From NCBI GenBank assembly GCA_041690535.1, contig JAWLHA010000103.1, positions 1-9,828 on the forward strand: 9,828 nt of DNA, read 5' to 3'. A model generated the notes under the pieces. That model was given only the letters and a program-made list of their open reading frames with translations, did not search any database and was not told the DNA's origin. Shown piece by piece: positions 6,228-9,828 of this stretch. A program made the position numbers and the translations under genes. The DNA is from JAWLHA01 sp041690535. GTDB taxonomy: Bacteria; Pseudomonadota; Gammaproteobacteria; Thiohalomonadales; Thiohalomonadaceae. The stretch's first letter is position 1. Each line of letters opens with the position of its first letter.

Positions 6228-6784
6228 GCAGACTGGCGATATACAACGAGCACAGCTCCGCCCCCACGGAGACCTATACGGATCATGTTGCCATCGCAGG
6301 GCAACTGGGCCGTCTCGGGGTGCGGTTCGAACGCTGGGAAGCTACCACCGCACTGGCAGCCAATGCCACGCAGGAGGAGGTCATCGCGGCCTACCGCGAC
6401 TCGGTCGACCGTTTGAGCAGCGAGTACGGCATCAAGTCCGTCGACGTGGTGAGCCTGCGGCCGGACCACCCGCAGAAGGAAGAGCTGCGGCAGAAGTTTC
6501 TTGACGAGCATGTCCACAGCGATTTCGAGGTTCGCTTCTTCGTGGATGGGGAGGGTGTCTTCTACCTGCACGTGGACGACAGGGTGTATGTGGTGCTCTG
6601 CGAACAGGGTGATCTCATCAGTGTGCCGGCTGGGGTGGCCCACTGGTTCGACATGGGCAAAAACCCCAACTTCAAGTGCATTCGCTTGTTCACCATTCCC
6701 GACGGTTGGGTGGCCGAACCCACCAACAGCGGGATCGCTTCGAGCTTCCCCGATTACGACAATTTCGTTGCCATGCAGGCATGA
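6224..6784 (+). CDS. mtnD: Acireductone dioxygenase (ARD)
   Basis: MtnD oxidises acireductone with O2. The Fe form yields formate and 4-methylthio-2-oxobutanoate, the methionine precursor; the Ni form gives the off-pathway products methylthiopropionate, CO and formate. The product is a 186-residue cupin. The metal ligands H96, H98 and E102 are in EHVHSDFEVRFF, and H140 is in VPAGVAHWFDMG. These numbers coincide with the ligands described for the Klebsiella enzyme. The C-terminal RLFTIPDGWVAE is also typical. Sequence cannot tell which metal is used. The start at 6224 overlaps the mtnB stop by ATGA, with AGAGG at 6211-6215 upstream. The C-terminus overlaps mtnC in the same way. A longer in-frame reading from 6194 lies inside mtnB and is rejected. 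Confidence 0.97.
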   Translation: MSRLAIYNEHSSAPTETYTDHVAIAGQLGRLGVRFERWEATTALAANATQEEVIAAYRDSVDRLSSEYGIKSVDVVSLRPDHPQKEELRQKFLDEHVHSDFEVRFFVDGEGVFYLHVDDRVYVVLCEQGDLISVPAGVAHWFDMGKNPNFKCIRLFTIPDGWVAEPTNSGIASSFPDYDNFVAMQA

Positions 6785-7461
6785 GCGTGCGCGCTGTTCT
6801 GACCGACATTGAAGGGACTACCTCCTCGCTTTCCTTTGTCAAGGAGGTGTTGTTCCCCTACGCGCGCGAGCGCATGGCCGACTTCCTTGCCCATCACCAG
6901 GCCGAGCCGGAGGTCGCCGCCCAGATCGCAGCTGTCCGTGCTGAAGTGGGACAGACGTGCTCGGTGGCGGAGGTGGCTTCGACGCTGGTGCAGTGGATCG
7001 ATGAGGATCGAAAGGCCACTCCCCTGAAGGCCCTGCAGGGACTCATTTGGGAGGCGGGCTATCGCAAGGGGGATTTCAAGGGGCACCTCTACGAGGATGC
7101 CTGGCGCAACCTGCGCCGCTGGCAGGAAGCGGGTCTTCGGCTCTATATCTTCTCTTCGGGTTCGGTTCATGCCCAGAAACTGCTCTTTGCCCACACGGAA
7201 TTCGGAGATCTGACGTCGCTGTTCTCAGGCTATTACGACACCAACATCGGAGCGAAGCGCGAGGCTGCGGCCTATCGCGCCATCGCTGCCGACGTGGGTC
7301 TGACCCCCGCGGAGATCCTGTTTCTGTCGGATATCCGGGAGGAGCTGGATGCCGCCCGGGAGGCAGGGATGCAGACCACCTGGCTGGTGCGGGCGACGAC
7401 GCCCGCCCCGGACGCGAGCCATCCTCAAGTGTCGGACTTCGACGCCATCCAAATCGGATGA
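6781..7461 (+). CDS. mtnC: Enolase-phosphatase E1 (acireductone synthase)
   Basis: MtnC is the bifunctional HAD-family enzyme that enolises 2,3-diketo-5-methylthiopentyl-1-phosphate and dephosphorylates it to acireductone, the substrate of MtnD. The 226-residue length is normal. HAD motif I is TDIEGTTSS (8-16) with nucleophile D9 and the E11 variant typical of this family. Motif II is YIFSSGSVHAQKLLF (122-136). The motif III lysine is K159 in IGAKREAA, and motif IV is LSDIREELDAA (182-192). The start at 6781 overlaps the mtnD stop by ATGA. The gene order mtnB-mtnD-mtnC is not the reaction order (B, C, D). mtnA, mtnP and mtnK are not in this window, so the earlier steps must be encoded elsewhere. 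A short non-coding gap separates it from the convergent reductase gene. Confidence 0.96.
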   Translation: MSVRAVLTDIEGTTSSLSFVKEVLFPYARERMADFLAHHQAEPEVAAQIAAVRAEVGQTCSVAEVASTLVQWIDEDRKATPLKALQGLIWEAGYRKGDFKGHLYEDAWRNLRRWQEAGLRLYIFSSGSVHAQKLLFAHTEFGDLTSLFSGYYDTNIGAKREAAAYRAIAADVGLTPAEILFLSDIREELDAAREAGMQTTWLVRATTPAPDASHPQVSDFDAIQIG

Positions 7462-7464
7462 GCA

Positions 7465-7497
7465 GCTAAACGCCCTTTAGCACGCCTGCGCTCAGGC
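7465..7497. terminator. Paired hairpins between convergent mtnC and acuI-like genes
   Basis: Two small perfect hairpins lie in tandem: GCTAAA (7465-7470) / TTTAGC (7476-7481) with a 5-base loop, and GCCTG (7484-7488) / CAGGC (7493-7497) with a 4-base loop. The second overlaps the stop of the minus-strand gene. No T-run follows on either strand, so efficient intrinsic termination is doubtful. The position between convergent genes is the main argument for a termination role. Confidence 0.3.
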
Positions 7498-8475
7498 ATT
7501 CACGTCCACCACGACCCGCCCGTGCAGTCGTCCATCCAGTAGATCGGCGCAATGGGCGGGGACCTCGGCCAACGGCACGACCCGGGTCATTCCCTGCAGA
7601 AGCGCTCGGGGCATCTCACGGGCGAGCCGCTCCCACGCTGTCGCCCGCCGTGGCTGGGGGCACATCACCGAATCGACTCCGATCAGCTTCACGCTTCGCA
7701 GGATGAACGGATAGACGGTGGTGTGGAGCTCAGCGCCCCCCGCCAGTCCACAGGCGGCCACCGGGGCTCCGTAGTGCATGCTCTTGAGGAGATCCGCAAG
7801 CAGCTCGCCGCCCACCACGTCCACTGCCGCCCCCCAGCGGCCGGACTCGAGCGGCTTTGGGGAGGAGAGGGCGGTGCGATCCAGCAGCTCTCTGGCACCG
7901 AGCCGATGCAGATAATCGGCGAACGCAGGTCGACCGCTCACGGCCACCACTTCGTAGCCCAGGCCAGCCAGCAGGGCGATGGCCAAGCTTCCAACTCCCC
8001 CCGTAGCGCCGGTGACCAGCACCGGCGCGCCCGCCACGATGCCGTTCTCCTCCAGCGTCATGGTGCACAGCATGGCGGTCAACCCGGCAGTACCCATGGC
8101 CATGGCGTCCTGAAGGTCCATTCCCTCAGGCAGCGGGAGCAACCAGTCACCCTTGACCCTGGCACGCTGGGCGAGTCCTCCCCAGTGGCGCTCCCCCACG
8201 CCCCATCCGGTCAGGAGGACACGATCGCCAGGGCGAAAGCGCACGTCGCCCGAGGCCTCGACGGTCCCGGCCAGATCGATGCCGGGCACCATGGGGTAGT
8301 TGCGGACAATGGGACCGCGTCCGGTCACTGCCAGGGCATCCTTGTAGTTGAGGCTGGAGTAGGCCACCGCCACGGTGACATCTCCCGGTGGCAACGCGCC
8401 TTCGTCGAGTTCGGTGAGCTCCGCCCGCAGTTGGCCATCAACTCGGTCAAGTCGCAGTGCTTTGAATCCTGTCAC
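7492..8475 (-). CDS. acuI: YhdH/AcuI-type NADPH-dependent acryloyl-CoA reductase family protein
   Basis: A 327-residue zinc-free medium-chain dehydrogenase/reductase. Characterised AcuI/YhdH members reduce acryloyl-CoA to propionyl-CoA with NADPH, detoxifying acrylate or serving 3-hydroxypropionate/DMSP metabolism. Family segments visible are SSLNYKDALAVTGRG (40-54), NYPMVPGIDLAGTV (59-72), GTAGLTAMLC (128-137) and the dinucleotide loop VTGATGGVGSLA (154-165). SGRPAFADYLHRLGA (180-194) sits where NADPH-specific members keep serine and arginine. No structural-zinc cysteine cluster is present. The start is GTG at 8473-8475 (minus strand), chosen because a strong AGAGGGGG lies five bases upstream of it. 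It is divergent from the thioredoxin-fold gene and convergent with mtnC. Without other DMSP or propionate genes nearby, the physiological substrate is inferred from the family only. Confidence 0.88.
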   Translation of the reverse strand: MTGFKALRLDRVDGQLRAELTELDEGALPPGDVTVAVAYSSLNYKDALAVTGRGPIVRNYPMVPGIDLAGTVEASGDVRFRPGDRVLLTGWGVGERHWGGLAQRARVKGDWLLPLPEGMDLQDAMAMGTAGLTAMLCTMTLEENGIVAGAPVLVTGATGGVGSLAIALLAGLGYEVVAVSGRPAFADYLHRLGARELLDRTALSSPKPLESGRWGAAVDVVGGELLADLLKSMHYGAPVAACGLAGGAELHTTVYPFILRSVKLIGVDSVMCPQPRRATAWERLAREMPRALLQGMTRVVPLAEVPAHCADLLDGRLHGRVVVDVNA

Positions 8476-8592
8476 GCTACCCCCTCTGGTGGTTTTTCCA
8501 CGTCATTGATGATGCTAAGGTGCCCGGCGCGCTATGCTTATGCACAACTCGCATTTTATCAGTTATTTACGTTGAACCACGGGAGAGGTCTT
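8476..8592. promoter_or_regulatory. Divergent intergenic region with possible promoters
   Basis: These 117 bases must hold the promoters for both divergent genes. GCTATGCT at 8531-8538 contains a -10-like TATGCT for the plus-strand gene and repeats the octamer at the STAS promoter (4805-4812). The nearest -35-like hexamer, TTGATG at 8506-8511, is 21 bases away, which is too far for a standard promoter. GGGAGAGG at 8581-8588 is the plus-strand ribosome binding site. I could not identify a convincing minus-strand promoter. Confidence 0.3.
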
Positions 8593-9174
8593 ATGGCACG
8601 AACCCCATCCACCATGCTGCCGCTGGGCACCCCGGCGCCGCAGTTCACGCTCCTGGAGCCGCTGTCCGGCAAACACATCAGTTTTTCGGACTTCTCTGAC
8701 GCGAAGGGCGTTGTCGTCATCTTCATGTGCAACCACTGCCCGTTCGTGAAGCACATTGCGCCCGCGCTGGGGAGCTTCGCGCGGGAGTATGGGGCACGGG
8801 GGATCGCCACCGTCGCCATCAACAGTAACGACGCAGACACCTACCCCGACGATAGCCCGGAGAAGATGGTGGAGGAGGTGAAGACGCAAGGCTACCCCTT
8901 CCCCTACCTCTATGATGCGGGACAGGCGGTCGCCAAGGCGTTTCGCGCCGCCTGCACCCCCGATTTCTACCTCTTCGACGCCGAAGGCAAGCTGGTTTAC
9001 CGGGGCCAATTCGACGCTAGCCGCCCGGGCAATAACATCCCGGTCACGGGGGCTGACTTGCGGGCGGCGGCCGATGCGCTGCTTGCGGGCCGCCCACTCC
9101 CGGAAGATCAGCTCCCGAGTCTCGGTTGCAACATCAAATGGAAACCCGGTAACGCGCCGGACTACTTTGGCTGA
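8593..9174 (+). CDS. Thioredoxin-fold (PRX-like1) redoxin family protein
   Basis: A 193-residue protein of the AhpC/TSA-thioredoxin superfamily, PRX-like subgroup. LGTPAPQFTLLEPLSGKHIS (11-30) is the typical peroxiredoxin-like opening. The redox motif is C46-N-H-C49 in FMCNHCPFVKHI. VAINSNDADTYPDDSPEKM (74-92) is the conserved middle, followed by C121 in RAACTPDFYLFD and a family-typical tail SLGCNIKWKPGN (177-188) with C179. No signal peptide is visible, so it is probably cytoplasmic. The expected role is a thiol-disulfide or peroxide reductase, but the substrate of this subgroup is not established. The start ATG at 8593 is supported by GGGAGAGG at 8581-8588. A longer in-phase reading from 7552 is antisense to the reductase gene and is rejected. 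Confidence 0.9.
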   Translation: MARTPSTMLPLGTPAPQFTLLEPLSGKHISFSDFSDAKGVVVIFMCNHCPFVKHIAPALGSFAREYGARGIATVAINSNDADTYPDDSPEKMVEEVKTQGYPFPYLYDAGQAVAKAFRAACTPDFYLFDAEGKLVYRGQFDASRPGNNIPVTGADLRAAADALLAGRPLPEDQLPSLGCNIKWKPGNAPDYFG

Positions 9175-9182
9175 GCAGCCCT

Positions 9183-9229
9183 TCTCACCCAGTTCAGGGG
9201 GCGAATGGGGACCCTGGCGAGGGGTGAGA
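9183..9229 (+). promoter_or_regulatory. Nested inverted repeat overlapping the CPBP gene ribosome binding site
   Basis: TCTCACCC (9183-9190) is perfectly complementary to GGGTGAGA (9222-9229). Within the 31-base loop, CAGGG (9195-9199) pairs with CCCTG (9212-9216). The right outer arm contains the purine-rich ribosome binding site just before the GTG at 9231. If folded in RNA, the stem would hide that site. It may instead be the end of the upstream transcript, but no T-run follows. Confidence 0.4.
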
Positions 9230-9230
9230 G

Positions 9231-9692
9231 GTGGAGGCTGATGCCCTGCACCGGTACGCCGGCCGCCCCTGGGGGGATTCCCACTTTGGGCTGGCACTGG
9301 CGGCCGGGCCGCTTTTCTGGGGCGCCTTGTGGTTGGGCGGGGCCCCACTCCAGCTGGAGTGGGTCTCGGCCCACCTCCACCTCTTTGTCCTGTTTTGCCT
9401 CATCTACCCCCTGGTTGAGGAGTGGGTGTTCCGGGGTGTGCTCCAGGAGGTGATCGCAAGGCGGCTGTCATGGCGGCTGGGGATACTCAGCGGGGCCAAC
9501 CTCCTTGCCAGTGCCGGCTTTGTCGCCGCCCATCTCCCCGGCCATCCGCCTCTCTGGGCCGTGTCCGCGTTGTTTCCCTCCCTGGTGTTTGGCTACTTCA
9601 AGGAGCGGCACGGAACCCTCCTGGCACCGTTTGCCCTGCACGCCTTCTACAACGCCGGCTACTTCATTCTGTTCGGCGCGGGCAGCATGTGA
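9231..9692 (+). CDS. Short CPBP/CAAX-type intramembrane glutamic protease, JDVT-CTERM protease-like
   Basis: A 153-residue polytopic membrane protein of the CPBP (Abi/CAAX) family, with about four or five membrane segments between 20 and 148. Motif 1 is EEWVFRG (63-69) with catalytic-type E63/E64 and R68. Motif 2 is F97-x3-H101 in GFVAAHLPGHP. The C-terminal HAFYN (137-141) supplies the third polar site. The short length, PLVEEWVFRGVLQ, and the segment PSLVFGYFKERHGTLLAPF resemble what I remember of the protease linked to JDVT-CTERM sorting signals; that subfamily call is tentative. Start is GTG 9231: an in-frame TGA lies at 9225-9227, and GGGGTGAGAG precedes it. No substrate protein with a C-terminal sorting tail is in the window. 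The gene follows the redoxin gene by 56 bases and may be co-transcribed. Confidence 0.82.
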   Translation: MEADALHRYAGRPWGDSHFGLALAAGPLFWGALWLGGAPLQLEWVSAHLHLFVLFCLIYPLVEEWVFRGVLQEVIARRLSWRLGILSGANLLASAGFVAAHLPGHPPLWAVSALFPSLVFGYFKERHGTLLAPFALHAFYNAGYFILFGAGSM

Positions 9693-9723
9693 GACTGGTC
9701 AGTGGGCAGGGTAAACGCATACG

Positions 9724-9828
9724 TACGTTACGGCCGTGCTGTGAGCGATGTAAGTCCTTGAAAGCAGGTGCGCTGTGAATACATCCCTGTACGCTCGACG
9801 GCCGCGTCCATGCGGCCGACGACCTGCT
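9724..9828. repeat. Dispersed palindromic repeat, copy R3 (right part cut by window end)
   Basis: These 105 bases match 5297-5401 at all but three positions (9729, 9751 and 9770). The copy contains the left arm (GAGCGATGTAAGTCCTTG and on), the central CGGCCGC-gtccat-GCGGCCG hairpin and the start of the right arm, ACCTGCT, where the window stops. It has the same orientation as R1 and R2 and begins 32 bases after the protease stop. Its last 54 bases (9775-9828) match bases 1-54 with one mismatch. Confidence 0.9.

Noticed and set aside
7552..8592. Long plus-strand open frame continuous with the redoxin gene
   Set aside because: It is antisense to the well-supported minus-strand reductase. Its composition is not protein-like, and a strong ribosome binding site and the family N-terminus define the redoxin start at 8593.
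1..9828. Circular plasmid or phage genome suggested by near-identical ends
   Set aside because: The terminal match is part of a repeat that also occurs internally, has a mismatch, and the genes are chromosomal housekeeping types with no replication or mobilisation gene.

Overview
The window is GC-rich, densely coding chromosomal DNA of a proteobacterium, most likely a gammaproteobacterium. Evidence is the gene content: chorismate synthase, a methionine-salvage mtnBDC cluster, a YhdH/AcuI-type reductase, a BarA-like hybrid kinase and a short CPBP-type protease. No rRNA, tRNA, CRISPR, phage or transposase gene is visible, so the genus cannot be fixed from this sequence.

Layout, left to right. 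1-99 is the right part of a dispersed palindromic repeat. aroC follows (154-1209), then an HcaT-like MFS permease (1301-2437). A membrane-bound hybrid histidine kinase with two receiver modules (2636-4780) comes next, then a small STAS-domain protein (4852-5199). The longest non-coding stretch (5200-5582) holds a diverged and a complete copy of the repeat, a good sigma70-type promoter and the leader of the mtnB-mtnD-mtnC operon (5583-7461), whose genes overlap by ATGA. An acuI/yhdH-like reductase on the minus strand (7492-8475) converges on mtnC and diverges from a PRX-like thioredoxin-fold gene (8593-9174). A short CPBP/CAAX-type intramembrane protease (9231-9692) and a third repeat copy (from 9724), cut by the window end, close the window.

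How the genes work together. mtnB, mtnD and mtnC encode consecutive steps of the methionine salvage pathway: dehydratase, enolase-phosphatase, then acireductone dioxygenase. All three keep their catalytic residues. The kinase and STAS genes are neighbours and may form a signalling pair, but the STAS protein lacks the usual phospho-acceptor serine. The remaining genes look like independent metabolic, redox or transport genes.

I see no new multi-gene defence or biosynthetic system. The most interesting non-standard signal is the roughly 150-bp repeat: 27-nt terminal inverted repeats around a GC-rich hairpin, 96-97% identical between copies, always intergenic, and placed in the same orientation just upstream of the aroC and mtnB promoter regions. 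Both ends of the window lie in this repeat, which suggests an assembly contig broken at repeats.
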